Source: Bacillus mycoides
Lineage (GTDB): Bacteria > Bacillota > Bacilli > Bacillales > Bacillaceae_G
NCBI RefSeq assembly: GCF_018742245.1
Contig: NZ_CP036132.1
Coordinates: forward strand, 2,103,001-2,167,000
Reading direction: 5' to 3'
Length of the DNA stretch: 64,000 nt
Of the stretch, positions 17,798-26,567 are shown one piece after another. The notes below the pieces were generated by a model, which saw only the letters and a list, made by a program, of their open reading frames with translations, made no database searches and had not been told where the DNA came from. The number at the start of each line of letters is the position of its first letter. Positions within the stretch are counted from its first letter, which is position 1. The position numbers and the translations under genes were made by a program.

Positions 17798-18451
17798 TGC
17801 TGCGGGTAAGACATAAAACAGTACGCAGAAAAACATCATTGTACTACCGCCTAGTACGAAGAGATGCCAAATGGCATGATTGAACGGAAGCTTTTCCCAA
17901 AGGAAGAATATAGCTCCGACAGAATACAAAATGCCGCCTATTAATAGTAGTGAGAAGCCGTGACCGGTTAAATTTTCATAAAGGGGTTTAATGGCAACGA
18001 TGATGAGCCAACCCATAATGATATAACATAATGTTGATGTTTTAATAAAGCGACGAACAAAGAAGATTTTGAAAATAATTCCACCAATCGCAAGGGTCCA
18101 AATAATTGCGAGTAAAGTCCAACCGAGCGGGCCACGCAGTGTAATGAGTAGAAATGGTGTATACGTGCCGGCAATTAATAAATATATGGCGGAGTGATCT
18201 AAAATGGTAAATAATTTTTCTACTTTTGGATGATGGATACTATGTAGCAGTGTAGAAAATAAGTATAGCAAGAACATGCTTACGCCATAAACGGTAAAAC
18301 CAGCAACAGCGGATGCTGTACCATGTTTGGAAGCATGAATAATTAATATGATTAAGGCAGGGATGCTTAAAATGGCACCGATACCATGGGTAATTGCATT
18401 CGCAATTTCTTCTTTTACAAATTGGGTCATTCTTGTAATTTTTTGCGTCAT
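17795..18451 (-). CDS. hlyIII: Hemolysin III / progestin-receptor-like family membrane protein
   Basis: 218-residue seven-helix membrane protein of the HlyIII (YqfA, PAQR-like) family. Conserved marks are EEIANAITHGIGA, the SAIYLLIAGTYTPF segment with adjacent Asp-His (ILDHSAIY), and NHAIWHLFVLGGS at the end, which contribute the metal-binding His and Asp residues of the family. B. cereus HlyIII was described as a pore former; the family role as a metal-dependent hydrolase is also possible. ATG 18451 follows AAAGGGATTAACATT; in-frame starts further upstream have no site. Confidence 0.88.
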   Translation of the reverse strand: MTQKITRMTQFVKEEIANAITHGIGAILSIPALIILIIHASKHGTASAVAGFTVYGVSMFLLYLFSTLLHSIHHPKVEKLFTILDHSAIYLLIAGTYTPFLLITLRGPLGWTLLAIIWTLAIGGIIFKIFFVRRFIKTSTLCYIIMGWLIIVAIKPLYENLTGHGFSLLLIGGILYSVGAIFFLWEKLPFNHAIWHLFVLGGSTMMFFCVLFYVLPAA

Positions 18452-18663
18452 AATGTTAATCCCTTTCACTGTATTGAGATAAGTTATATTTTCCTTAACC
18501 ATATCATATACAAAAGGAATAGAAAATGATATTTGTATAATTGATTTTATTTTTGAATTTTTTTGACAAAAGACAACGGATACATTGACGTTTACAAAAT
18601 TTTTTGACAAAATGAACTTATGGAATAGTAGGACAAGAATCTACTTATGAAGGGGATGGGGAA

Positions 18664-18843
18664 ATGTTTTCAAATATTGGCTTTCCAGGGTTAATTTTAA
18701 TTTTAGTAGCAGTGTTAATTTTATTCGGCCCAAAGAAGTTACCGGAAATTGGGAAAGCTTTAGGGGAAACGTTAAAAGAATTTAAAAAATCAACAAAAGA
18801 ATTGACTGATGAGGCATTTCAAGAGAAGGAAAAAAATAAATAA
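18664..18843 (+). CDS. tatA: Sec-independent translocase subunit TatA
   Basis: 59 residues: a short N-terminal transmembrane helix ([17 protein letters not shown]), the hinge [15 protein letters not shown], and an amphipathic helix ([11 protein letters not shown]) with a charged tail. This is the complete TatA design; Gram-positive TatA also does the TatB job. GAAGGGGATGGGGAA precedes the ATG. tatC follows after about 50 bases on the same strand, so the two make a minimal translocase for folded, twin-arginine proteins. Confidence 0.93.
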   Translation: MFSNIGFPGLILILVAVLILFGPKKLPEIGKALGETLKEFKKSTKELTDEAFQEKEKNK

Positions 18844-18896
18844 AAGAATATGATGAAGTTTTTCTCGGAATGGATAAATAAAGTGTGGTGAACGAG

Positions 18897-19640
18897 ATGG
18901 AAAATCGGGAAATGAGCGTAGTAGAACATATTGTTGAGCTTCGCAAACGAGTAATATATACAGTATTATCCTTTGTATTATTTTTAATTATTGGATTTAC
19001 TTTTACGAAGGATATTTATTTTTGGCTTGTAAAAGATTTACCAATGAAATTAACTGTTCTCGGTCCAAGTGATGTGTTATGGATTTTTTTCTCGATTGCT
19101 ACAGTATTTGCTATCGTTTGTACAATTCCTTTTGCTGCGATACAAATTTGGTTATTTGTAAAACCAGGTTTACATCCCAATGAACAAAAAATGACATTAA
19201 TGTATATACCGGTATTGTCTATATTATTTATAGCAGGCCTATCTTTCGGTTATTTTATCGTTATGCCATTTTTATTTCATTTCCTAACTACAATTGGTAA
19301 TGAGATGTTTAATACAATGTTTACAACGGAAAAATATTTTCATTTCGTATTAAATTTAACAGTTCCGTTTGCTGTTATATTTGAATTACCTGTAGTTGTT
19401 ATGTTTTTAACGAGTATAGGTCTTCTGACGGCAGAGTTTCTTCAGAAAATAAGAAGATATGCTTATGTCGTGTTGATTATAATTGCATCGTGTATATCGC
19501 CGCCAGATTTTTTATCACATAGTTTAGTAGCGGTACCGCTTATTTGTATTTATGAAATTAGTATCGCTTTATCAAAGATAGTTAGTAAACGAAAACAGAA
19601 AAGAGAAGAAGAAACACAGTCGAAAAGTGCCTCGTTATAA
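18897..19640 (+). CDS. tatC: Sec-independent translocase subunit TatC
   Basis: 247-residue, six-helix membrane receptor for twin-arginine signal peptides. The N-terminal VEHIVELRKRVIYT is the cytoplasmic signal-binding segment, FVKPGLHPNEQK follows helix 2, and the family Glu/Pro positions (FELPVVVMFLTSIG) and CISPPDFLSH are present. ATG 18897 is chosen; GTG codons at 18885 and 18888 are in frame and possible. No obvious Tat substrate gene is beside it. Confidence 0.94.
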   Translation: MENREMSVVEHIVELRKRVIYTVLSFVLFLIIGFTFTKDIYFWLVKDLPMKLTVLGPSDVLWIFFSIATVFAIVCTIPFAAIQIWLFVKPGLHPNEQKMTLMYIPVLSILFIAGLSFGYFIVMPFLFHFLTTIGNEMFNTMFTTEKYFHFVLNLTVPFAVIFELPVVVMFLTSIGLLTAEFLQKIRRYAYVVLIIIASCISPPDFLSHSLVAVPLICIYEISIALSKIVSKRKQKREEETQSKSASL

Positions 19641-19653
19641 AGGCACTTTTTAA

Positions 19654-19811
19654 TTTATCCCGCTATTTGTGGGCAGTAAGACTCCCACCTCAAAATTCGG
19701 CGAATGCGAGGAAGTTAGGTGGGAGATAACTACCCGTAAAAGTCCGATTGGTGAAGGCTAATAATCAGTGGGGGTGGACAAAACCCCCAACTGATTAAAG
19801 TTTCACTTTAT
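19654..19811 (+). repeat. bcr1 repeat, copy 1 (full length)
   Basis: 158 bases bounded by TTTAT on each side (19654-19658 and 19807-19811), the target duplication expected of bcr1. Inside are TCCCGCTATTTGTGGGCAG, CTCCCACCT...AGGTGGGAG as a long stem, and a terminal stem AGTGGGGGT...ACCCCC before GATTAAAGTTTCAC. No coding capacity. It lies directly after the tatC stop. Confidence 0.85.
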
Positions 19812-19914
19812 TTGTTATACTCTAGCTATAATTGTATAGAATATATAGAAGAAAAAAATTATAGAATCTCCAAAATTTAGACAAACTTTTCATTTTTATA
19901 AGTTTATACTGAGG

Positions 19915-20035
19915 TTATCAAGCTATATATGGGTAATAAGACTCCCGTCTTAAAGTATATATAGGACAGGGTTCGAATTAGGTGGATATAAATGAAGTAT
20001 TAACTTCTAAACGGGGGCAGTTTAAGGATATTTTA
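19915..20035 (+). repeat. Degenerate bcr-like sequence
   Basis: GGGTAATAAGACTCCCGTCTT (minus its last base) matches the GGGCAGTAAGACTCCCACCT core of bcr1, and TTAGGTGG recurs about 45 bases on, but the ends and TTTAT boundaries are gone. It could be an old bcr1 copy or another bcr family. A hairpin TTTTAGT/ACTAAAA follows at 20031-20060. It forms the leader region of the 83-residue gene. Confidence 0.4.
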
Positions 20036-20122
20036 GTATTCATAGGAAACCTACACTAAAAAACGTGTTAAAGAATAAAGTGGAGGAAGTTCAAAAATCC
20101 AACGAAAAAGAGGATTGATATT

Positions 20123-20374
20123 GTGATTACGAAAAGTTTTTATTTCACTCATGCAACAGGGAATTGTATTAAAATATTTGAAATCCCTGTCCTACAAACA
20201 CAGCATCCATTAGCGTTTCTAATTCAGTCTCGTCTTCAATTGTTTATTGCAAAAATTCAAAAACATAAAAACCCAAGAGTCTCGTACTCTTTCCGTGAAT
20301 ATTTACAAAGTTGTTTGAAGTGGAATGATTATTCAAATGTATATAAAACAAATACTCTTGAAAAGAATGCATAA
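20123..20374 (+). CDS. Hypothetical protein, 83 residues
   Basis: Not recognised. GTG start at 20123 behind AAAGAGGATTGATATT, and its own terminator just after the stop, which argues that it is expressed. The product is basic (many Lys, Arg) with no signal peptide, no full transmembrane helix and no known motif; it opens MITKSFYFTHATGNCIKIF and ends in KTNTLEKNA. It sits between tatC and degV behind one full and one degenerate bcr repeat, so it may be strain- or group-specific. Confidence 0.5.
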   Translation: MITKSFYFTHATGNCIKIFEIPVLQTQHPLAFLIQSRLQLFIAKIQKHKNPRVSYSFREYLQSCLKWNDYSNVYKTNTLEKNA

Positions 20375-20385
20375 TACACAGCAGG

Positions 20386-20418
20386 GACAGAGTTAGGTAG
20401 GCTCTGTCTTTTTTATTT
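20386..20418 (+). terminator. Intrinsic terminator after the 83-residue gene
   Basis: GACAGAG (20386-20392) pairs with CTCTGTC (20402-20408), then TTTTTTATTTT. Confidence 0.8.
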
Positions 20419-20527
20419 TAGGTATAAAAATATAATTAATTTGGTGAAATTTATTCGAAATTGTTGAAAGCATCAGGAATGCTAGTATAATAACAGGGAG
20501 AGCGTATTCGAAAGGGAAGAATATAAT

Positions 20528-21370
20528 ATGCAAAAAATTAAAATTGTAACAGATTCAACGGCAGATTTAACTCAAGAAGTGATTGAGAAGTATGATATTC
20601 ATGTTTTACCATTATCTATTTCTGTAAATGGACAAACATACTTAGATCGCGTTGATTTACAACCAGATGAATTTATTGAAGAAATGGCGAAATCAGGAGA
20701 ATTACCAAAAACATCACAACCAGCTATGGGTACATTTGTAGAAATGTATGAAAAGTTAGGGGAAGATGGAAGTGAAGTACTTTCCATTCATATGACAGGT
20801 GGAATGAGTGGCACAGTTGCAACAGCAAATAGTGCTGCATCAATGACAGATACGAAAGTAACAGTTGTTGACTCTCAATTCATTAGCCATGCATTAGCAT
20901 ATCAAGTAATTGAGGCTGCTAAAATGGCAAGAGAAGGAAGCTCATTAGAAGCTATTTTAAAACGTATTGATGAAGTGAGAAAAAATACTCGTTTATACGT
21001 AATCGTAGATACATTAGAAAACTTAGTAAAAGGTGGGCGCATTGGTAAAGGTAAAGCACTTATTGGTTCTTTACTTAATATTAAACCAATCGCAAGTTTA
21101 GAGGGCGGCGTATATAATCCGGTAACGAAAGTACGTAGCCAAGGGCAGATTGTAAAAACATTGGCTAAAATATTCGAGGAAGATACTGCTGGAAAAGTGG
21201 TGAAGGCTGTTGCGATTCCACATGCTAAAGCAATTCCTTTAGCAGAAAGTGTAAAAGCTGCTGTTGAAAAAGTGAATGGATTCACTCAATCAGAGATTTT
21301 CTATACAACACCAGTTATCAGTACTCATACAGGACCAGGAGCAATTGGTTTTATGTATTTAGCAGAGTAA
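20528..21370 (+). CDS. degV: DegV-family fatty-acid-binding protein
   Basis: 280-residue DegV/FakB protein, which binds a fatty acid for phosphorylation by a FakA-type kinase. The opening KIVTDSTADLT, TSQPAMGTFVEMYE, SIHMTGGMSGT and the end THTGPGAIGFMY are hallmark segments. B. subtilis has a degV-like gene (ypmR region) beside ypmQ, matching the sco gene found two genes on. GAAAGGGAAGAATATA precedes the ATG. Confidence 0.94.
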   Translation: MQKIKIVTDSTADLTQEVIEKYDIHVLPLSISVNGQTYLDRVDLQPDEFIEEMAKSGELPKTSQPAMGTFVEMYEKLGEDGSEVLSIHMTGGMSGTVATANSAASMTDTKVTVVDSQFISHALAYQVIEAAKMAREGSSLEAILKRIDEVRKNTRLYVIVDTLENLVKGGRIGKGKALIGSLLNIKPIASLEGGVYNPVTKVRSQGQIVKTLAKIFEEDTAGKVVKAVAIPHAKAIPLAESVKAAVEKVNGFTQSEIFYTTPVISTHTGPGAIGFMYLAE

Positions 21371-21371
21371 T

Positions 21372-21411
21372 AAAAAAGCTACTTGAAATGAATTTTCAAG
21401 TAGCTTTTTTA
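21372..21411 (+). terminator. Intrinsic terminator after degV
   Basis: AAGCTACTTGAAA pairs with TTTCAAGTAGCTT, with A- and T-runs. The small minus-strand frame at 21409-21492 ends in its T-run. Confidence 0.9.
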
Positions 21412-21492
21412 TGTGTATATGAAATAAGAAATGAGAAGGGCAATACAGGCGCTTCCGCTAATGATATAGCGATTCTGTAAATAATCTTTCAT
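21409..21492 (-). CDS. Small single-pass membrane protein candidate, 27 residues
   Basis: ATG at 21490-21492 (minus) opens MKDYLQNRYIISGSACIAL then LISYFIYT and TAA. A basic/polar N-terminal stretch is followed by one hydrophobic segment of about 16 residues, which would give a single helix with a very short outer end. The ribosome binding site is only moderate (AAAAGGGTG, nine bases away). It sits alone between the degV terminator and the MBL gene. Function unknown. Confidence 0.42.
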   Translation of the reverse strand: MKDYLQNRYIISGSACIALLISYFIYT

Positions 21493-21553
21493 GGAAAACA
21501 CCCTTTTCGATTTTTTAAAATATATGATAAATTACTCGGAAAAATTAGTTCTA

Positions 21554-22528
21554 TTATACAGGAGAGGTTTCTGTAATTTTTACGGGTTCTTTATCTGAGA
21601 CAATAGGGCTATAAGTGAAAGTTTGGCCTAAAAAGAGAACATGTAGTTGTTCCCACGGTAGCATACGTAAATTCCAGTTATTTCGTAGTCGTGTTACTGC
21701 TTCCCTTGGTGTTTCATCTGCTAAAGCAAAAGTACCGTAGTGCATTGGAATGAAATGTGTAGCTTTTATATCTAGATAGGCTTGAACAGCTTCTTCTGGT
21801 GAAACGTGAGACACTTTCATAAACCATTCTGGTTCATAGGCACCAATTGGCATAAGTGCAATATCGATTGAAAAACGTTTGCCGATTTCTTTAAATCCTT
21901 GGAAATAACCACTATCACCACAAAAATAAATGGTTTCTGAAGAAGTCATATTATCAATGATCCATCCTCCCCAGTGAGAGGTGTTCATATCAAATAATGT
22001 TCTTCTCGTCCAGTGCTGGGCAGGTACGAAGTGAAAAGAGACTTCATCAATTGTTGTACTTTCCCACCAATTGTATTCTTCTACATTGGTGAATTTTTTA
22101 CGAGTAAATAATTTTTTTAGCCCAATAGGAACTAGGTATAAAGTATCATCGCTTAGTTGACGAAGAGATGAAAAATCTACATGATCGTAATGACCGTGTG
22201 AAATAAGAACGATATCGATTTTAGGTAGTTCTTTTATAGTGAGCCCAGGCTCAGTAAGTCGTGGAACTAACTTTAATTTATTAGCCCATACTGGATCTGT
22301 TAAAATATTTAAGCCGTTCGTTTGAATGAGAAAAGTTGAATGACCAATCCATGTGACAGTCGTTTTTTCAAAGTTATTTAGCAGAAATTTACTTTGTTTA
22401 ACAGGTGATTGTTCTACTAGGAAAGAAAAGTCTTTTTTGTTTTGCTTTCTCTCTTTACGCCAGCGTAAGAAGGAACGAATTGATTTTTTTGTACTTACAT
22501 TATCCATATTTTCATAGCGCTTTGCCAT
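21554..22528 (-). CDS. Metallo-beta-lactamase-fold hydrolase, NAPE-PLD/UlaG-like
   Basis: 324-residue cytosolic zinc hydrolase. ISHGHYDHVD is the HxHxDH metal motif; TWIGHSTFLIQTNGLNILTD precedes it, and FCGDSGYFQGF and MHYGTFAL supply later ligands. This pattern (WIGHST, DPVW, GDSGYF) is that of the N-acyl-phosphatidylethanolamine phospholipase D-like group. ATG 22528 follows GAGGTGATGTTC; GTG and ATG codons just upstream lie in the ribosome binding site. The substrate is unknown. Confidence 0.87.
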   Translation of the reverse strand: MAKRYENMDNVSTKKSIRSFLRWRKERKQNKKDFSFLVEQSPVKQSKFLLNNFEKTTVTWIGHSTFLIQTNGLNILTDPVWANKLKLVPRLTEPGLTIKELPKIDIVLISHGHYDHVDFSSLRQLSDDTLYLVPIGLKKLFTRKKFTNVEEYNWWESTTIDEVSFHFVPAQHWTRRTLFDMNTSHWGGWIIDNMTSSETIYFCGDSGYFQGFKEIGKRFSIDIALMPIGAYEPEWFMKVSHVSPEEAVQAYLDIKATHFIPMHYGTFALADETPREAVTRLRNNWNLRMLPWEQLHVLFLGQTFTYSPIVSDKEPVKITETSPV

Positions 22529-22863
22529 GAACATCACCTCATTTAAAATCGTTGTAGTTGTATTGTACCGAAATGTTGTTAAGGAATACAGTGTTTAACA
22601 TGGATTAATGTTTAATTAATTGTAAAAAAATAGGGAGATTTATTTACAAATTTAACAATGAACTTTGTTTCGCAAATAATGGTTAGAGAAATAATAGTAG
22701 TAAAATATATTTTGTCTAGTAATTAGCTTGAAATAAAGAAGTAACATACGTAAATTCGTACGATTTCGTGAACAAATGAAGTAAACAATTTTCTCATAGT
22801 ATTTACTTTTGTTATGATATACATAACTTACATAAATTAAGGATAGAGAAAAGAGGTTTAATA
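22529..22863. other. Intergenic region between divergent MBL and sco genes
   Basis: 335 bases with no coding frame I believe. It must hold two divergent promoters. An extended -10, TGTTATGAT, at 22810-22818 suits sco, and TTCGTACGATTTCG around 22755-22770 contains an 8-bp palindrome TCGTACGA of unknown meaning. Confidence 0.5.
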
Positions 22864-23451
22864 ATGAAGCGTTATCAAAAATTAATTGGTCTTATGGTTG
22901 TATTTTGTCTCTTTGTACTTGCCGGTTGTAGCAGCTCAGGGTCAAAATTACGTAAACCGTTAAACTGGGATTTAGAAACTTTCCAATTTACAAATCAAGA
23001 AGGAAAGCCGTTTGGTACAAAAGATTTAAAAGGGAAAGTTTGGGTAGCTGATTTCATGTTTACAAACTGTCAAACAGTGTGTCCCCCAATGACTGCTAAT
23101 ATGGCTAAATTACAAAAAATGGCTAAGGAAGAGAAATTGGATGTTCAGTTTGTTTCGTTTAGTGTAGATCCTGACCTTGATAAACCAGAAAATTTGAAAG
23201 CTTTCATTCAAAAGTTTACAGAAGATACAAGTAACTGGAACTTGTTAACAGGTTATTCACTGGAGGATATTACAAAGTTTTCAAAAGATAACTTCCAATC
23301 GCTTGTAGATAAACCAGAGAATGGGCAAGTGATGCACGGTACATCATTTTATTTAATTGATCAAAATGGAAAAGTAATGAAAAAATATAGTGGTATTAGT
23401 AATACACCATACGAAGATATTATACGTGATATGAAGCGATTAGCTGATTAA
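22864..23451 (+). CDS. sco: SCO1/SenC family copper metallochaperone lipoprotein
   Basis: 195-residue lipoprotein that delivers copper to the CuA site of cytochrome c oxidase outside the membrane. Signal with lipobox LAGC (Cys22), then a thioredoxin fold with CQTVC (Cys69, Cys73) and the distant ligand His157 in QVMHGTSFYLID, the full Cu-binding set. It corresponds to B. subtilis YpmQ (BsSco). Monocistronic, with a terminator right after the stop. Confidence 0.92.
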   Translation: MKRYQKLIGLMVVFCLFVLAGCSSSGSKLRKPLNWDLETFQFTNQEGKPFGTKDLKGKVWVADFMFTNCQTVCPPMTANMAKLQKMAKEEKLDVQFVSFSVDPDLDKPENLKAFIQKFTEDTSNWNLLTGYSLEDITKFSKDNFQSLVDKPENGQVMHGTSFYLIDQNGKVMKKYSGISNTPYEDIIRDMKRLAD

Positions 23452-23482
23452 AAAGAAGGGTGCTAAGCACCCTTCTTTTTTG
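23451..23482. terminator. Bidirectional terminator between sco and hsp20
   Basis: AAGAAGGGTGC pairs with GCACCCTTCTT around TAA, with T-runs on both strands. Confidence 0.9.
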
Positions 23483-23486
23483 TCTT

Positions 23487-23951
23487 TTAGTCTATGGATA
23501 AAATGTCATGCTGTTGTGGCAATTTCGGTGCACGAATTTCTAATACACCGTTTTGATAAGAAGCTTTCGCTGTTTTTTTATTAATTAAATATGGTAACTT
23601 AATAATTCTTGACGCTTCTGAAATGGAACGTTCTCGGCGATAATAATTGTGAGAAGACTCTTCTTCTGTCTCTTCAAGTATATCTTCTTTTACAGAGACT
23701 TTTAAGTATTCGCTTTGTATTTCAATTTGAATTTGTTCTTTTTGTATACCTGGTAGTTCGGCTGTAACGACGAGTTCGTCATCAACTTCGTATAAATCTA
23801 CTGGGAATGTTAATAAACGGTTTCCTTTTTGGAAAAAATGATTTAAATCAGCAATTACGCCACGAAGAGGTGTTTGTTCGAAAAAATCATCAATTTGCTT
23901 TAAATAATTACGAACCGGTGGGCGAGAAGAATCTTTTTTTTCTTCACTCAT
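23487..23951 (-). CDS. hsp20: Small heat shock protein, Hsp20/alpha-crystallin family
   Basis: 154-residue ATP-independent holdase chaperone. The alpha-crystallin domain (about residues 50-145) has VDLYEVDDELVVTAELPGI, EYLKVSVKEDI, and the A-x-x-x-n-G-V-L motif as ASYQNGVLEIRAPK, preceded by an N-terminal arm with FFEQTPLRG. The C-terminal I-x-I-type tail is DILSID. AGGAGGGAATACC precedes the ATG. No CIRCE element (TTAGCACTC) is visible upstream. Confidence 0.9.
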   Translation of the reverse strand: MSEEKKDSSRPPVRNYLKQIDDFFEQTPLRGVIADLNHFFQKGNRLLTFPVDLYEVDDELVVTAELPGIQKEQIQIEIQSEYLKVSVKEDILEETEEESSHNYYRRERSISEASRIIKLPYLINKKTAKASYQNGVLEIRAPKLPQQHDILSID

Positions 23952-24169
23952 GGTATTCCCTCCTAGAAATCAATTTGCAATATCATATGACAAAAGCGGA
24001 GAAAGGTGAGTGCCTAGTTTTCATGTTTTCATAAAAAAATGTTAAAAATGTGAAATGGAGTGAGTTTTTTTATAGTTTTTGGTCGCCATATTCAGTTGGT
24101 TATGCTAGTATAAATAGGGTTGATATAGTAGTATTGAGACAGAATGAAAACTGAAAGAGGGTAAGAAGT

Positions 24170-26071
24170 ATGTGTGGTTTTGTAGGATGTTTATGTGAAA
24201 ACCCTAGAGGGTTTTCAGAAACAGAAAAACATCAATTTGAAAATATGAACACGATGATTTTCCACCGCGGTCCAGATGACGAAGGATATTTTCGTGATGA
24301 ACATGTACAATTTGGCTTCCGCCGTTTAAGTATCATTGACTTAGAGGCAGGACATCAGCCGCTAACTTATGAAAATGATCGATATGTAATTATTTTTAAT
24401 GGTGAAATTTACAATTATGTAGAACTACGTGAAATGTTACTTGAAAAAGGTGCAACTTTTGCTACACAATCTGATACAGAAGTTATTATTGCATTGTATG
24501 CACATATGAAAGAAAAATGTGTAGACTACCTTCGTGGTATGTTCGCATTTATGATTTGGGATCGTGAAGAAAAGAAACTTTTCGGTGCACGTGACCACTT
24601 CGGTATTAAGCCTTTATACATCGCACAACAAGGTGATACTACATTCTTCGCATCTGAGAAGAAAAGTATTATGCATGTAATGGAAGACAAAGGGGTAAAC
24701 CCAAAGTCACTACAACACTACTTTACGTACCAATATGGTCCAGAGCCAGAAACATTAACAATTGATGTTAACAAAATTGAGCCTGGTCATTACTTCGTAA
24801 AAGAAATCGGTAAAGAGATGGAAATCCATCGCTACTGGAATCCTTATTTCAACGCTTCAAGCGCAACGAAAGAGGAGCATATCCAAGCAATTCGTGATGT
24901 ATTATACGATTCTGTAAAAGTACATATGCGTAGTGATGTACCAGTAGGTTCTTTCTTATCTGGTGGTATCGATTCATCTATTATTGCTTCTATCGCAAGA
25001 GAAATGAATCCAAATCTATTAACATTCTCTATTGGTTTCGAACAACGCGGTTTCAGTGAAGTTGATGTTGCGAAAGAAACTGCTGAGAAATTAGGAGTTA
25101 AAAACCATAACGTATTCATTACAGCACAAGAATTTATGGATGAGTTCCCAAAAATTATTTGGCATATGGATGATCCTTTAGCGGATCCAGCAGCTGTACC
25201 ATTGTATTTCGTTGCGAAAGAAGCGCGTAAACATGTAACGGTTGTTCTTTCTGGTGAAGGTGCAGACGAGCTATTTGGTGGATATAACATTTATCGTGAG
25301 CCAAACTCTTTAAAAATGTTCTCTTACATTCCTAGCCCAGGAAAGAGTGTTCTAAAAGCATTAAGTGGTGCTCTTAAAGAAGGGTTTAAAGGAAAAAGCT
25401 TCTTAGAGCGTGGATGTACGCCAATCGAAGAGCGTTACTATGGAAATGCGAAAATCTTCCGTGAAGAAGAGAAAGCTGAATTAATGAAGTATTACGATGA
25501 AAGTGTTAACTATATGGATATCACGAAACCATTGTATAACGAAATTAAAGATTATGATGATGTAAGTAAAATGCAGTACATTGATATGTTCACATGGTTA
25601 CGCGGCGATATTTTATTAAAAGCTGATAAAATGACGATGGCAAATTCATTAGAACTTCGTGTACCGTTCTTAGATAAAGAAGTATTTGACGTTGCATCTA
25701 AAATTCCGACAGAATTTAAAATTGCAAACGGAACAACGAAAGCTATATTACGTGAAGCTGCCCGTGGAATTGTTCCGGATCACGTGTTAGATCGTAAAAA
25801 GCTTGGATTCCCAGTACCAATTCGTCACTGGTTAAAAGATGAAATGCACGATTGGGCTGTAAATATTATTAAAGAAAGCAAAACTGAGCATTTAATCGAA
25901 AAACAGTATGTATTAAACTTACTGGAAGCACATTGTGCAGATAAAGGCGATTATAGCCGTAAAATTTGGACTGTACTTGCGTTTATGGTATGGCATCAAA
26001 TTTATGTTGAGCATAAATACGATACGAATAAGTTCCACGAAGAAACAAAGCGTGCGTATAGCTTAGTTTAA
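24170..26071 (+). CDS. asnB: Asparagine synthase (glutamine-hydrolysing)
   Basis: 633-residue two-domain enzyme that makes asparagine from aspartate, ATP and glutamine. Cys2 of MCGFVGC is the glutaminase nucleophile; RRLSIIDLEAGHQP, NGEIYNY and SDTEV complete that domain. The synthetase half has the PP-loop LSGGIDSS and VLSGEGADELFGGY, ending with DRKKLGFPVPIRHW. Closest in layout to B. subtilis AsnO/AsnB. Monocistronic between its own promoter region and terminator. GAAAGAGGGTAAGAAGT precedes the ATG. Highly biased codons suggest strong expression. Confidence 0.93.
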   Translation: MCGFVGCLCENPRGFSETEKHQFENMNTMIFHRGPDDEGYFRDEHVQFGFRRLSIIDLEAGHQPLTYENDRYVIIFNGEIYNYVELREMLLEKGATFATQSDTEVIIALYAHMKEKCVDYLRGMFAFMIWDREEKKLFGARDHFGIKPLYIAQQGDTTFFASEKKSIMHVMEDKGVNPKSLQHYFTYQYGPEPETLTIDVNKIEPGHYFVKEIGKEMEIHRYWNPYFNASSATKEEHIQAIRDVLYDSVKVHMRSDVPVGSFLSGGIDSSIIASIAREMNPNLLTFSIGFEQRGFSEVDVAKETAEKLGVKNHNVFITAQEFMDEFPKIIWHMDDPLADPAAVPLYFVAKEARKHVTVVLSGEGADELFGGYNIYREPNSLKMFSYIPSPGKSVLKALSGALKEGFKGKSFLERGCTPIEERYYGNAKIFREEEKAELMKYYDESVNYMDITKPLYNEIKDYDDVSKMQYIDMFTWLRGDILLKADKMTMANSLELRVPFLDKEVFDVASKIPTEFKIANGTTKAILREAARGIVPDHVLDRKKLGFPVPIRHWLKDEMHDWAVNIIKESKTEHLIEKQYVLNLLEAHCADKGDYSRKIWTVLAFMVWHQIYVEHKYDTNKFHEETKRAYSLV

Positions 26072-26072
26072 T

Positions 26073-26112
26073 AAAAAACCTTAAGGTCGCATTCGATCTT
26101 AAGGTTTTTTTC
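26073..26112 (+). terminator. Intrinsic terminator after asnB
   Basis: AAAAAACCTTAAG pairs with CTTAAGGTTTTTT. Confidence 0.9.
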
Positions 26113-26162
26113 ATAAATTGCATTTATTATTGATACAATAATAGTAAAAGGATGGACAACAT

Positions 26163-26522
26163 ATGATTACGTTTGAGAAAGTAAATATAGAAAATGAAAG
26201 CGCTGTAAAAGAAATGTTTCACTCACACAGCTTAGATGAGAAAAAGGTTCAGTATTGTGTAAAAGTTGATGATACATATATTGGTGTAATAGATTATAGC
26301 GTTCAAGAAGAGAGTGCTATTTTGTCACAGTTAATTATTCATTTTGATTATCAAGGTTATGGATACGGGACAAATACGTATTTTACATTTGAAGAAATGA
26401 TGAAACAGAGAAATGTGAAAGAAATAAAAGTATTGCATGAGGTATTTACGGAACAAGCTAAATCTTTCATAGAGGGATCTGGTTTTATTGAGGAAAATGG
26501 AATATATGTAAAGAAAATATAG
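26163..26522 (+). CDS. GNAT-family acetyltransferase, short form
   Basis: 119 residues with the GNAT core: strands around TYIGVIDYSVQEESAILSQLIIH, the acetyl-CoA loop YQGYGYGTNTYFTFEEMM (QxxGxG), and the end FIEGSGFIEENGIYVKK. Slightly short for the family (usually 140-180), lacking part of the N-terminal substrate region. Weak ribosome binding site AAAAGGATGG before the ATG. Substrate unknown. Confidence 0.78.
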   Translation: MITFEKVNIENESAVKEMFHSHSLDEKKVQYCVKVDDTYIGVIDYSVQEESAILSQLIIHFDYQGYGYGTNTYFTFEEMMKQRNVKEIKVLHEVFTEQAKSFIEGSGFIEENGIYVKKI

Positions 26523-26567
26523 TGAATATTGATTGCTTGATGAAATGAATATGGGGTAGGTGAACGT

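Noticed and set aside
24035..24169. T-box leader before the asparagine synthase gene
   Set aside because: The region is only about 135 bases and has no specifier-loop or antiterminator sequence that I can find.
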